A stretch of DNA of 64,000 bases from positions 1-64,000 of the forward strand of contig JAFWYP010000025.1 of NCBI GenBank assembly GCA_017517665.1, given 5' to 3'. Within the stretch, counting starts at the first letter, position 1. Every line of letters begins with the position of its first letter. Made by a program: the position numbers and the translations under genes. The DNA is from Clostridia bacterium (lineage in GTDB: Bacteria > Bacillota > Clostridia > Oscillospirales > Acutalibacteraceae). The notes beneath the pieces are model-generated. The model made no database searches, was not told the origin of the DNA, and worked only from the letters and a program-made list of their open reading frames with translations. Shown here piece by piece: positions 28,001-39,400 of this stretch.

Positions 28001-29870
28001 ACACAATTTCTCTGATGGAACTATTTTTACCGTACCATATCTCATCATTTGAAGTTGTGGGTGAGCCTTTGGTTAAAGTTATTTTTTTCAGATTTGTACA
28101 CTCGTAAAACATTTCGCCTGTTTTATCCAAACAGGGCATTGTAATTTCTGTCAAACCTTTGCAACGGGAAAAAGCATATCGTCCAATAACGGTTACGCTG
28201 TTAGGAATTGTTATACTTGTAAGCTCTGAACAAGAAGCAAATGCCTCTTTGCCTATGGTTGTTACACTGTCAGGAATTGTTATGCTTGTAAGTCCTTTGC
28301 AACCAGAGAACGCAAAATTACCGATGCTTGTTATACCGTCATGAATTGTTATGCTTGTAAGTCCTGTACAATTATAGAATGCATAATCGCCTATGCTTGT
28401 TACACTACCGGGAATTGTTACGCTTTCAAGTTTTCCGCAATAACTGAATGCATAATCGCTGATGCTTGTTATATTCACAGGAATATCTATTGTTTCTAAT
28501 CCGCTTTTCGAAAAAGCAGCTTTTCCAATAGCGGTTACACTATCAGACCAAGTTATGTTTTTAATGCTTTTAAAATTGTAGAATTTGTAATCACCTATTG
28601 TAGACATTCCTTCAGGAATTACCAAATTCTCAACAAGCTTTCCTTTAAGATAAAAACTGCAATTATTATTTATTCCGAAGTGAGCGGCGGGTTCTCCATT
28701 TGTGTTGTATCCGTATTTTATTGCACACCACTCTGTTATATTTCCGTCATAATAAACATCAGTAATATTATATCCAGAAACAGCTGTAACAAATATACGT
28801 CCGATACCAATAATACTATTCGGGATTTTTATTGTTTCAAGCGAATAGCAAGAATAAAATGCACCGTCAGCTATAAATTTTGTACCTTTTTTGATTTCGC
28901 ACACCTGACAATCGTTTACTAAAACGAGGTAATTTCCTATATATAATGCACCGTTTTCCCAATTGCTTTCATCATTATAATACGCTGTGTTTTCAAAAGT
29001 ATATTTTCCATAAAATTCAATCATACGATTCGGCAATTTAATATCTGCCAAATCAGTACAACCTGAAAATGCATAATTCCCTATGCTTGTTATGCTTTCA
29101 GGAATTGTTATACTTTTAAGCTTTGTGCACTCAAAAAATGCATAGTTTTCTATATTTGTTACACCATTGGAAATTGTTACACTCTCAAGCCCCGTGCAAT
29201 TATGGAATGCATAATTGCCTATACTTGTTACACTGTCGGGTATTGTTATGCTTTTAAGGCCTCTGCATTGTTGAAACACATAACTTTCTATTCTTGTCAC
29301 ACTATCGGGTATTGTTATGCCCGTAAGACCTGTGCAATTACTGAACGCATATTCACCAATACTTGTTACACTGTCGGGAATTATTATACTTTTAAGGCCT
29401 GTGCAACTGCTAAAAGTATAATCATTTATGATTGTTACGCTGTCAGGGATTTCTATACTCTCAAGCGTATCGCAACCTCTGAACGCAGAGTTGCCTATGC
29501 TTGTTACGCTCTCTGGAATTGTTATGCTTTTAAGATTTGAACAATTATTGAACGCATAATTTCCTATGCTTGTTACACTATCGGGTATTGTTATGCCAAC
29601 AAGGCCACTGCAGTCACTAAATGCATAGCTGCCTATGCTTGTCACACGATACCCACCTAATGTTGACGGAATCGTAACAAGTGCTGAATATTTGTAGTCG
29701 TATTTAGTAATGACAGCACTTTCTCCATCAACATAATAAGTGTAGTATCCCTCAGTCTGAACCGCCTCAGCTTTGAGACTATCGCCATAGACTATGCTAC
29801 AAACCGCAGCACCGATAACCAAAACCGTCGCAATAATAATAGTTAATACACGCCTGAAAGTTTTCTTCAT
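25092..29870 (-). CDS. BspA-like leucine-rich-repeat secreted protein
   Basis: A 1592-residue protein. A signal peptide (residues about 1-37) is followed by about 45 BspA-type LRR_5 repeats of 23 residues (ITIPDSVTSIGNYAFNNCTGL is the typical unit) with two non-LRR interruptions. A His/Cys domain follows near residues 1235-1310 (HFHSYTSS ... CSCG ... CTTCGET), then an Ig-like region, a Gly/Asn/Asp-rich linker (about 1455-1490), a further Ig-like domain, and finally GFFDKIIAFFKKLFG near the C-terminus. BspA-like proteins bind host matrix proteins and other bacteria. The end replaces an LPXTG signal, which is absent. AAGGAGGA precedes the ATG, and a good promoter lies at 29935-29963. Confidence 0.92.
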   Translation of the reverse strand: MKKTFRRVLTIIIATVLVIGAAVCSIVYGDSLKAEAVQTEGYYTYYVDGESAVITKYDYKYSALVTIPSTLGGYRVTSIGSYAFSDCSGLVGITIPDSVTSIGNYAFNNCSNLKSITIPESVTSIGNSAFRGCDTLESIEIPDSVTIINDYTFSSCTGLKSIIIPDSVTSIGEYAFSNCTGLTGITIPDSVTRIESYVFQQCRGLKSITIPDSVTSIGNYAFHNCTGLESVTISNGVTNIENYAFFECTKLKSITIPESITSIGNYAFSGCTDLADIKLPNRMIEFYGKYTFENTAYYNDESNWENGALYIGNYLVLVNDCQVCEIKKGTKFIADGAFYSCYSLETIKIPNSIIGIGRIFVTAVSGYNITDVYYDGNITEWCAIKYGYNTNGEPAAHFGINNNCSFYLKGKLVENLVIPEGMSTIGDYKFYNFKSIKNITWSDSVTAIGKAAFSKSGLETIDIPVNITSISDYAFSYCGKLESVTIPGSVTSIGDYAFYNCTGLTSITIHDGITSIGNFAFSGCKGLTSITIPDSVTTIGKEAFASCSELTSITIPNSVTVIGRYAFSRCKGLTEITMPCLDKTGEMFYECTNLKKITLTKGSPTTSNDEIWYGKNSSIREIVLDKGVTSIGYDAFYNCTSLQKVTIGESVSSVGSSAFYNCTGLTSFVIPDNVVDFSKYALEKCYYIKSITLGSGLSQTPSLYNCSRLETLTVRGKSTVINKSDFYDVQKVTRVYYVGSKTECTFTGRFPNALYVYEYNSERPYYDSGSCGTQLGYKLFVDGELLITGSGDMYNYKKPDISLGYRDYKSSNGAAGWSTIYDWYRYKGYVKSIIISNKATSIGDYAFYGLTNLTNVKIGDGVKAIGADAFASCTALTTITIPDEVLRFGSDAFLGCSKLETVNYNATNCENVGITYSNGKRTSVFENCPNLKTINIGKNVRILPDYIFCGCTGITSITIPDGVTSIGDGVFSRTSLESVVIPDSVTTLDGTVFKDCQFIKTAIISKNVTVIGAGIFEGCSALTSVTLPQGIKRIDSGAFEDCIKLTCVNIPASVNYIYDSAFNNCISLTSITIPENITYIGNSAFYNCIGLTTVNYNAEDCKTMGSSAKVVFENCSNLRTINIGNNVKSIPDYAFAWYLPIESIAIPSSVTNIGSYAFAFCENIKNVIVPDSVTIIGAYAFGYCYKMEYIHIPVSVTAIGENVLKNTEAYICSDSLDCTAKTYSAENGIAFMLCDSHETPHFHSYTSSVSVAASCATPGEILYTCSCGNSYQEGVPAFGHKAGEWQTVTEATEESEGKKIKTCTTCGETVEEKILPVILIKTAVDNKFGIALDYNANNFNGAVAVLAAKTENQAVTSLVEEVSGSSEMQVHSIAMTVDGVVTQPEEAVTLRIPVPEGFDAEKSSVYSVNLETGKVEEIAAEYENGYFVFEATEMNYYAVVEKTSSGTGDNTGNEGDNSGNTGDNPGGSEGGEDVEIEVPIKNPTTTTISYGDAIILHIDDSKIPEDGRIEWTASNGNFKLEPSADGKTCKLLPSSSGKTTITATVYDENGNQISTYDQEMTSKAGFFDKIIAFFKKLFGLTKVIPQAFKGMF

Positions 29871-29934
29871 TGCAAGTCCTCCTTGAAAAGCAAAAAATTT
29901 GCAAAGGATAATTTAAAACCATTCTAATATTTTC

Positions 29935-29963
29935 AGTATAACATTATACTTTTATTATTTCAA
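29935..29963 (-). promoter_or_regulatory. Promoter of the LRR protein gene
   Basis: Minus strand: TTGAAA (29963-29958), 17-base spacer, TATACT (29940-29935), 65 bases before the ATG. Confidence 0.78.
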
Positions 29964-30057
29964 TAGTGAAAATTAGTTTTAAACAATTTGATTTTGGTTG
30001 AATGCAAATAAAAGCAGAGACGCAAAATGCCATAGATAAAAAATATTTTCTATAAAT

Positions 30058-30095
30058 AAAACCGCATTGTCCGAACGAACAGATGCGGTTTTTTT
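30058..30095. terminator. Strong orphan terminator
   Basis: AAAACCGCAT pairs with ATGCGGTTTT, with T-runs on both sides. The only transcript that could end here is the degenerate SASP copy E on the minus strand. Confidence 0.8.
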
Positions 30096-30126
30096 AACAT
30101 GTAAAATTAATTACATGAATGTTATT

Positions 30127-30204
30127 TTACAAGTTCTGAATTTTAAGATGTAGTGAAACATCAACCTCGCGATCATCTTCCATCTTGAACTGGTCAAAAG
30201 CAGG
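30127..30204 (-). pseudogene. Degenerate SASP remnant, copy E (type II)
   Basis: The start codon and the first dozen SASP codons are deleted. What remains reads FDQFKMEDDREVDV then SLHLKIQNL and a stop. This end matches copy F (PLHLKIYNL) and differs from copies B-D, which defines a second subfamily. Confidence 0.7.
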
Positions 30205-30269
30205 GTTTATTGTTGCAATCCATTCGGGGTTTATTAATGTTAATTTTTGATTATTTTGAAAGTCTTGAA
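30205..30269 (-). repeat. SASP leader repeat, copy E (shortened)
   Basis: Only the distal part of the leader remains (TTGCAATCCATTCGGGG to TTTTGAAAGTCTTGAA). The ribosome site is gone. Confidence 0.7.
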
Positions 30270-30349
30270 CAATGAAAAATTCACGCAATTAACATACAGT
30301 ATCTGTGAAATAAAAATTCTCAAAAGACAAATATGATTGGCTTCGTTAC

Positions 30350-30378
30350 TTGACTTATATTAGTATATATGGTACATT
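30350..30378 (+). promoter_or_regulatory. Promoter of the 4583-residue surface protein
   Basis: TTGACT (30350-30355), 17-base spacer, TACATT (30373-30378), 60 bases before the ATG. Confidence 0.7.
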
Positions 30379-30437
30379 ACAATTATATATCACAGTTTAG
30401 AATTTTCGCGCAAAAATTCAGAACGGAGAGATTTAAT

Positions 30438-33400
30438 ATGAAGAATCTTGTTAAAAAATCGGTTTCTTTGTTGTTGGCTTTTATCATTATTTTTAGTTCT
30501 GCCGGAACAGGGCTTACGGGTGTTTTGGCTTCTGCTGCATCCGATACGGAATATACGTACAACGGCATAACCTTCACTCTGGATGACGAGGATAACGCAA
30601 CCATTGTTTCGTATTCCAAAAGTTCGGAGAATGTCGACATCCCTGAAACCGTCAGAAAGAATGTCTTCGTACAAAAAAAGTACACGGTAACAGCAATAGG
30701 GGATCACGCTATTCCGCATGATGCAAGAACCGTTACCATTCCCTCAACTGTAAGATCTATCGGAAGAGATAATTTTGCAAGCAACCACAATTTGCAAACT
30801 GTCACTTTTGTTAACTCTCCCATCACTTCCATTGATGATTCTATGTTCAGAAACTGCATTCAGCTTTCTTCAATCACGCTTCCGACCAATCTTGAGTATA
30901 TAGGCACCCAAGCTTTTTCCGAGTGCTTTCAACTCAGCTCATTAGCTCTACCCTCAACAGTCAAAACTATAGGACCTGCTGCTTTTCTTAACTGTCATTC
31001 TTTATATAATCTTACTTTGAACGAAGGTCTGAACGAAATAGGAAATTCTGCTTTTGCAAATTGCTCTTCTCTGCATTCATTAGTTATTCCTGCAAGCGTA
31101 ACAGACATCAAAGAAGGGGCGTTTTCTAACTGTACAACTCTGTCAGATGTTTATCTTCCTATGGTTAACAATCTGAAAAACATTTATTCAAATGCGTTCC
31201 AGTCAACTGCATTCTACAACAACGACGCAAACTGGGTTGTAGAAACCCCTTATAGTGTAAAAGCACTTTATCTTAACGATATTCTTCTTAATGTAATAGG
31301 AAACATTCCCGATGGTAAATACGAAATCGGACCAAATGTAAGAAATGTTGCCATCCTTTTTTCGCAAATAATAGGTTCGGATTCCTTCGGATTTACCGTT
31401 TCACCTCAAAATACGTTCTTTTACGCAGACAATTACGGCGTTCTTTACAATAAAAACAATTCAGAGATTGTATGTTTTCCCTCAAATCTCAGCATTGAAA
31501 ACTATCATATCGATTCAAACGTCACTGCAATAAGACCGTTTGCTTTTTCCGGAAACAACTCGATAAAAAATATAGTATTGATGGATAATGGTTATGCAAA
31601 AGAAATCGGAGATTTCGCCTTTGCAAACTGCACCTCCCTTGAGTCTGTCCACATTCCTTCTTCTGTTCAGAAAATAGGAGAAAAAATAACCAATGCCTCC
31701 AATGCATACATATGCTGTGAAAACGAAACAAGTCTTGCAAAAGAATATGCACTTGAAGAGGGAATTCCTTTTATTCTCTGCAACGGACATTCGCAAGCTG
31801 AAATATACGGGCATCTTTATTATGAAATTGTCAACAACGAAATACACATTACAGGATGCCAAGAATCCTTCTCAGGTAATCTTGTAATTCCTGAATTCAT
31901 TGATAATTATCCCGTTGTTTGTATCAGATCTCTTTCGGACACAAAAACAGGCAACTCCAATTTTAATATCCGCACGGTTACCATACCCAAAACCGTGGAT
32001 AAGATTTATGAGGATGCTTTTTCGTCGTGCTTCGGCATAGAAAAAGTGACTGTTGACAAGGATAACCCTTATTATTTTTCGGATGAAAACGGAATTCTGT
32101 TTAACAAGGATAAAACTGTTCTTGTTTATTTCCCGTCAAATCCGAGTGAAAACATAAGACACTTTTACTCTGTTCCTTCAACCGTAAAAACAATCGGCGG
32201 ATATGCATTCTATTGCAGTGCTTTACACGAAGTGCATTTACCAGAAACCATCGAAACTATTGCGCAGAGATCATTTTTCGCCTGTTCGGAATTAAACTCT
32301 GTAAATTTCCCTGAAAATCTTGTCACTATAGGATCAGAAGCTTTTTACGAATGCAAAGGATTAACTGACATATTTATTCCTTCAAATGTTCAGAGTATAG
32401 GTAACCTTGCCTTCACTAAATGCAACAATATCAAAACTTTCACTGTTGATGGAGCAAACAAGTTTTATTTAAGCTCGTCAGGTGTTCTTTTTGACAAAAA
32501 CCAAACCACGCTTATCCAATGTCCCTCAAAAATAGCTGAAATATATCCCGAAAAAACAAATTTTGTTGTTCCTTTCGGTGTTGAAGAAATATCTAACTTT
32601 GCTTTTGATGAATTCCTTGATTTAAGTTATATCGAGTTGCCCGAAACATTGAAAACAATCGGTGACTGCGCATTTTTAAATTGCCGCGGAATACAAGAAA
32701 TCATCATCCCTGACGCTGTCAATTATATCGGTTCGGGCGCTTTTGCAGAATGCCACGGACTGTTCTCTGTTAAACTTCCCGAAAATCTTAAAACAGTTTA
32801 TCCGGAAACACTCAGCGGTTGTATTTCACTGCAGAAAATTCATCTTCCTGCAAAACTGGAAACTGTTTACACCGATGCATTCACCTACACTCCCCATCTT
32901 GAATACATCCATATTCCTGCGGATTCAAACGAATTCTCTATTATTACCGGAGAATATATTTTCCCCACGATGACTTACGTTTGTTCCGAATCCGAAAACA
33001 GTTTTGGCGCAGCCTTTGCCAAAGCAGCTGCTCTTGAGTTTCGTGTTTGCGACAACCATAAAAATCTTTATGTTAAAAGCGTAACAAGCAGACAGCCGGA
33101 TTACTATGGTCGCGCATATGCTTTTTATGATATCACAATATTCGGATGTCCTCAGCAAATCGAATTCATACATCAGGAAACCGGAGAAACCTGGCTCCTG
33201 GACAGAGATTACGCTACAATGTATGATACGCTTGACAAGTCATGTGTAATCAACTTTTGTACGTACGACGAAAATGGTCACGAAGCTGATGTCGGCGACG
33301 AAGGTATAATATATGAAGATTGGCGCGTTTGTCTTGATCTTCCTGAAGGAAAATATAATGTTATCACCTCACCCATTAACTCACCCGAAATGTGGGAAGC

Positions 33401-36400
33401 AATTGAAGGCTCCTATGAATTTGAGGTAACATACGGCGAAAATCCCGGCATTGTGTTTGATGCAAACGGCGGTTATTTTTGGGTTGGCGATTATGTCACT
33501 CAACACGGATTGAAGCTATACGAGGGTGATGAAATCACCTATCCCGAAGCACCTTACAGAGAAGGCTATCTCTTTGCATATTGGGCGCTCGACGGAGAAC
33601 GTTTCAACGAAGTTGTTTTTGACGGCGTAAGCAAAACGCTTGAAGCTGTCTGGATTGAAGAATCAACCGAAAAATACACGGTTCTCACTTATGTAATGAA
33701 TACTGAGGGAGAATATGAGCTGTTTACTTCTGAGCTTTTTGAAGCAAGAAACGGTGAAACGGTTACATATACCCCGACACCCGTTGAAGGTTTTTCCATC
33801 AACGAAGAGAAGAGTATCCTCAGCGGTGAATTTTATTCAGGTTCAAGCCTTGTGCTGAAAGTTTATATCGACAGAAATGTTTTTACCCTGTATTTTGCAA
33901 ACTGCGATTATCGGCCCGTCCGATATCTTGCAGGCTCAATTGTTGCCGAACCGCTTATTCCTCAGCAAACAGGACATATCTTTTTAGGTTGGATTGACGA
34001 TAACGGCAATTGGGTTGAATTCCCGTTCCTTATGCCTGCTAACGATGTCACTCTCTACGCTGTATGGGAACCTAAAATATATGATCTGACATTTGATGCA
34101 GGCGAAGGCTTTTTCAACGACGGAACAAATATCAAACATTTATCAGTGCCTTTCGGAACAGATATCGTCTTACCCGATGAACCGACAAGAGAAGGTTATA
34201 AGTTTTTGGGTTGGACACCGGATGTTCCCCCAAAAATGCCTGACGAATCACTTTATTTCAAAGCTGTATGGGAAGCCGAAACATATGAAATAACTTTCCA
34301 CTCAGAAGAAGGATATTTTGATGAATACGACCGACGCGAAATAACCCTGTATTATAAATACGGTGAAAAAGTTGACATTCCCGAAATGAAGGTCAGTGAT
34401 CAACTGGATGTTACTTTTATTTGGTGGCAGGATGATCAGAACTATACTTTTGTTGACGAATATTATATGCCTGCAAGGGATGTGGAAGCCTTTGCAATAT
34501 GGGAACAGAACACTTATGAAATCTTCTTTGATGCCAATGGCGGTGTGTTTGAAGACGGTGAAATGCTGAAAAGATACGAATTGGTATTCGAAGAATCCGT
34601 TCCTGATCCCTGCATCCCCGAAAGAGAAGGTTATTTGTTTAATGGTTGGTCACCCAAACCACCTGAAAAAATGGGAAAAACATCGGTTACCTGCATAGCA
34701 CAATGGGAAGCCGAAACATACACTGTAACCCTCAACGCGAACGGAGGCTTTTTCGTTAACCAGATAACAGACACCATTTCTTATGACGTGCCTTATGGTG
34801 CCCCCATTCCTTTCCCCGAAGAAAATCCGATAAGAGAAGGCTACCGATTCGACGGTTGGGATACAGATTATACGGTTATGCCTGCGAAAGACCTGGATAT
34901 TGATGCCAAATGGGACGAAAACACATACACCATTGAATGGGTAACAAGCGAAACCGAAACATATAAGGAAATGTATGATTTCGGCTATGAAATTCACATT
35001 TACCGTCCCGAAGAAAAAACAGGTTATACATTTGCGTACTGGTCAGAAAAACCAAACGGTCCGCAAACCGATATCCCCAGGGTAATGCCTGCAAAAGATC
35101 TTAAATATTACGCAGTATATAAGCCTGAAACATATATACTGACTTATTATGCAGGCGAAGGCTTTTTCAGCGACGGAACAAACAAAAAAACCTTTGAATG
35201 CACATACGGTGCCGAAATACCGGAATTTGACGAAAAGCCCAACCTCGAGGGATACACCTTTGTCGGCTGGACTCCAGAAGTTCCCACCAATATGCCTGCA
35301 GGAAACGTTGATATCTATGCTGTGTGGGAAATAAACAAATATACAGTTACCTGGGTTCTTGAAACCGACAAAACGGGCGCAATAACGGATTCGGCAATCG
35401 AAGAATATGAATACGGAAAATCAATCATCCCTTATCCCGCAACAAAACCGAATCATATTCTTAAAGGTTGGTTTGATAAGGATAACAATCCTCTTCCCGA
35501 AACTATGCCTTCTTCCGACCTTGTTCTTTACCCGCAATGGGAATCCAAGAAGTACACGGTAAAATATTATTTAAGCGAATACGCCAGAGCTGAAGATATA
35601 GTCTATTATGAAATTCAGCTCGGTGTAGACGAAACTATTCCGTTGCCTGTCCCCGATATTCCTCCGACACCTCAAGGATATGAATTTTCAGGCTGGAAAT
35701 GCGTTACTGCGGGCGCAGAAAACATCAGAATCTTCGATCCTATGCCGGATTTTGATCTTGAATTTGTTGCCGTCATAATGCCTGTTCCATATTCAATCAA
35801 TTGGTACATAATCACTGAAGACGGCAACCGCATTCCTTACGACTCGGATAGTTATTTTACAGGCGACAAAATAATTCCTCCTTCAACACCAAATAAGGAA
35901 GGATTCAGTTATTCGCCGTGGCATCCCGAAGTGCCTGAATTTATGCCTCCGTATAGTCTTGAATTCTATACGAACGAAACAAGAAACGATTATACTGTCA
36001 CCTTTAATGCAAACGGAGGAAAATTCGCCGATGGCAGTACATCGGTTTCTTGGGAACTCCCCTTTGAAGGCGAGATAGTTGAGCCTTCCGAACCTACTCT
36101 GGAAGGATATACATTTACAGGATGGACCCCTGAGGTGCCTGATAAGATGCCTGCGGAAGATATAACATTTGAAGCAGTATGGGAAGCTATGACAATCAAT
36201 GCCGTCTTCAATGCAAACGGCGGTACTTTCAAAAACTATCCCGAGGGAACAATAATCAATGATACCAAAAATATAATTGTTGTTCCCGTCAAATATAACG
36301 AGGAGATTGTGCCTCCCGTTGATCCCGTGAAAGAACATTACCGTTTCGGCGGTTGGGAACCCGAAGTTCCTGACGTGATGACAAGCACCGAGCCTCTGTG

Positions 36401-39400
36401 TTTCTCGGCCAAGTGGGTTGATTGTTACTATACAGTTGAAACTTACAAAATGGACACCACGGGTGAATACATTCTGACATCAACAGAACGATTTTCTGCA
36501 ACTCCCGGCGAAAATGTCGACATAAGTGAAAAGCTGAAATATATCGAAGAAGATTCAGGTTTGTGCGGCAACGCTGCTAAAAGTGTCTGCGCAGGTGTTG
36601 TAAAAGCAGATAACTCCCTTGTTCTGAAACTTTACTTTGAAAGAAATCAGTATGAACTTACATTCGATGCAGGCGAAGGCACTTTCATCGACGGAGCACA
36701 TATCAAAACCGAGAAATTTTATCACGGTTCAATAATGCCCGATTATGTTCCTTCACTCACAGGTTATGAGTTCGTTAAATGGACACCTGAAACCACAGAA
36801 ACCGTACTCGGCGAAAAAAAATATACTGCGGAATGGGAACCCATAGAGCACACAATAACCTGGGAGTTTGCCGATGGACGCGAAACGCGTGTGGATACCT
36901 ATCGTTTTGGCGAAGAAATTTCGGTTATTCCGCGAAACAGTTTTGCATCTCAGGGATATAATTACATATGGTTCGAACCGAATCTGAAAATTTCAGTTCC
37001 GACACATATGCCTGACTCAGATCTGAAATTCATTGAAATTCTTCATGTTCAAGAAATCACAAACGGAGCCTGTTTCAATGCAGGAGAAGGTGTTTTCTCC
37101 GACAATACTTCCGAACGTTGGGCTTCGGGTTATTACGGTGAAGAAATTCCCCTTCCCGAAAATCCCGTCAGGGAAGGCTACACCTTCCTCGGATGGAACG
37201 AAGATGATACCGACAGATTCTATGAAGCAGGTTATCCTGTAGGATTTTTCGAGGAATATGTTCGCACATTCACTGCAAATTGGGAAATCAACAGCCACAC
37301 CGTAACATTCTATGCAAACGGCGGTATTTTCCCCGACGGTAAAGAATCGGTTGAATATGTTGTTGAATACAACACCCCCATTCCCTCACCTGACGAAGTT
37401 TTTTATCATCACTACCTTCATATAGAATGGATTTGTATAACCGAAGGCTATGAACATCTCAGGATTGGCGACCCGATGCCCGATTGTAATCTTGAATTTG
37501 TTTCAGTATGGGAAAAAGAACCTGACTGCCACATTGTGTTCGACGCAAACGGCGGAGCATTCCCTGACGGAGACACTTACAAGTCATTCACTGTCCCTTA
37601 CGGTCATCCGATTCCCGTTCCCGAAGATCCTTTGAGAGAAGGCTATTTGTTCTGCGGATGGGATCACCCTGTAGATATAGCTTTATCTTCCGAATGGTTT
37701 TACGCTCAATGGATACCCATTCCCGAACCCGAATATGCTTCATATTTAATTGAAATCTATACAATGGACACCGAAGGTAACTACGGATCCGCAACCACAA
37801 CCATCACTACAGGACCTATAGGAGAAACCGTCAGTATCACCGCCAACCCTATGACAGGTTTCTCAATCGGAGAAGAAAGTGTGCTTTCGGGTGTTATAGA
37901 AGCTGACGGTTCACTCGTTCTCAAAGTTTATTATGAGAGAAATAAATATCTTCTCCACGCTATTTTAAACGGAGAAGAAATATCCTGCACCGAATATTAT
38001 TATGAAGCATCGGCAGAAGAACCCCGTGCGCCTTTAATGCACGGATACTTCTTCCGCGGATGGCTTAATGCTCAGGGAGAATTTGTTGAGTTCCCGTTCC
38101 CGATGCCTGCCGAAGATGTATATGTTTATGCATATTCCGATAATCACGATCAGTTCCCTCCCATTCTGATACATATCATCTGGATGAGCGAATGCGAAGA
38201 ATTCAGCCATACCGTTGCTTATTTCGGTGACGTTATTCGGGAACCTGATTCAACTCCGTATAAAACGGGTTACACTTTCGACGAATGGATATGCACAACA
38301 GACAGCAACATAAACGTAGGCGACAGAGTGCCTCATTATGACCTCGAATTCAATGCGGATTTTGACCCAAATCCCGTAACTGTTATTTTCTATAACGAAG
38401 GAAAAGAAGAGGTCTTAAGGCTTGAAACAGAATGCGATGCTCCGATTTCGCCCCCTGAAAATTATAATAAGACCGGCTACACGCTGACCTGGAAAGATTC
38501 CGACGGAAACGAGCTTCCCGCATTTGTTCCACGCATCGATTTTGCTCAGGATGAAACCGAAATAATCCTTGAATATTATGCGGAGTATACGGTGAAATCA
38601 TATAATGTCAACTGGGTGGTTGACGGCGCAATCGCAAAAACCGAAAAGTATGACTACAATTCCGTTATCAAAGAACACACGGCATCAAAGACAGGTTATT
38701 CGTTGACCTGGAAAGACAAAAAAGGAAATGTAGTAACATTCACTGACAAAGCTCCCGTAATGCCTGCGGAAGATGTAACATATTATGCCGAGTGGAATGC
38801 TAACACATATGACGCTGTTTTCAATGCGGACGGCGGTGTTTTCACAAATTATCCCGAGGGAACAATTATCAACGGTGAACGAAACATTATCACCGTCCCT
38901 TCGGTTTATAACAAAAATATAGTTGCTCCGCCGAATCCCGAAAGAGTCGGATACGCATTCAAAGGCTGGGAACCATCAGTCGGCAAAATGGATGTTGCGG
39001 GAACTAAAACCTTTACGGCAAAGTGGACAAAGCTCTACAAACTGGAAATCAACTATATCACCCTTGACGGAAAAGCGGTTGCTCCTCAGTATTCCGAAAT
39101 GCACGAAGATGGTTTCCCGTATTTTATACCCCACCCCTATGTTACGGGTTATACCTGCGACAGCTTATATGTTCAGGGAGTTCTCTCCGAAAACACCGTA
39201 ATAAATATTTATTATGTTGCGAATGTTCACGAAATCAGATTTCTTATAAAGACACCTGATGAGCTTCTCAACGGCGAGCTTCACTCCTACACATATTCAT
39301 ATGGGGATAAAATTGAAATGTCTGTTTTCCCGCCATCATATAACGGATATTCTTTCTCTGGATTTGAGGATGAGAACGGAAATGAAATTGAAATTCCCGA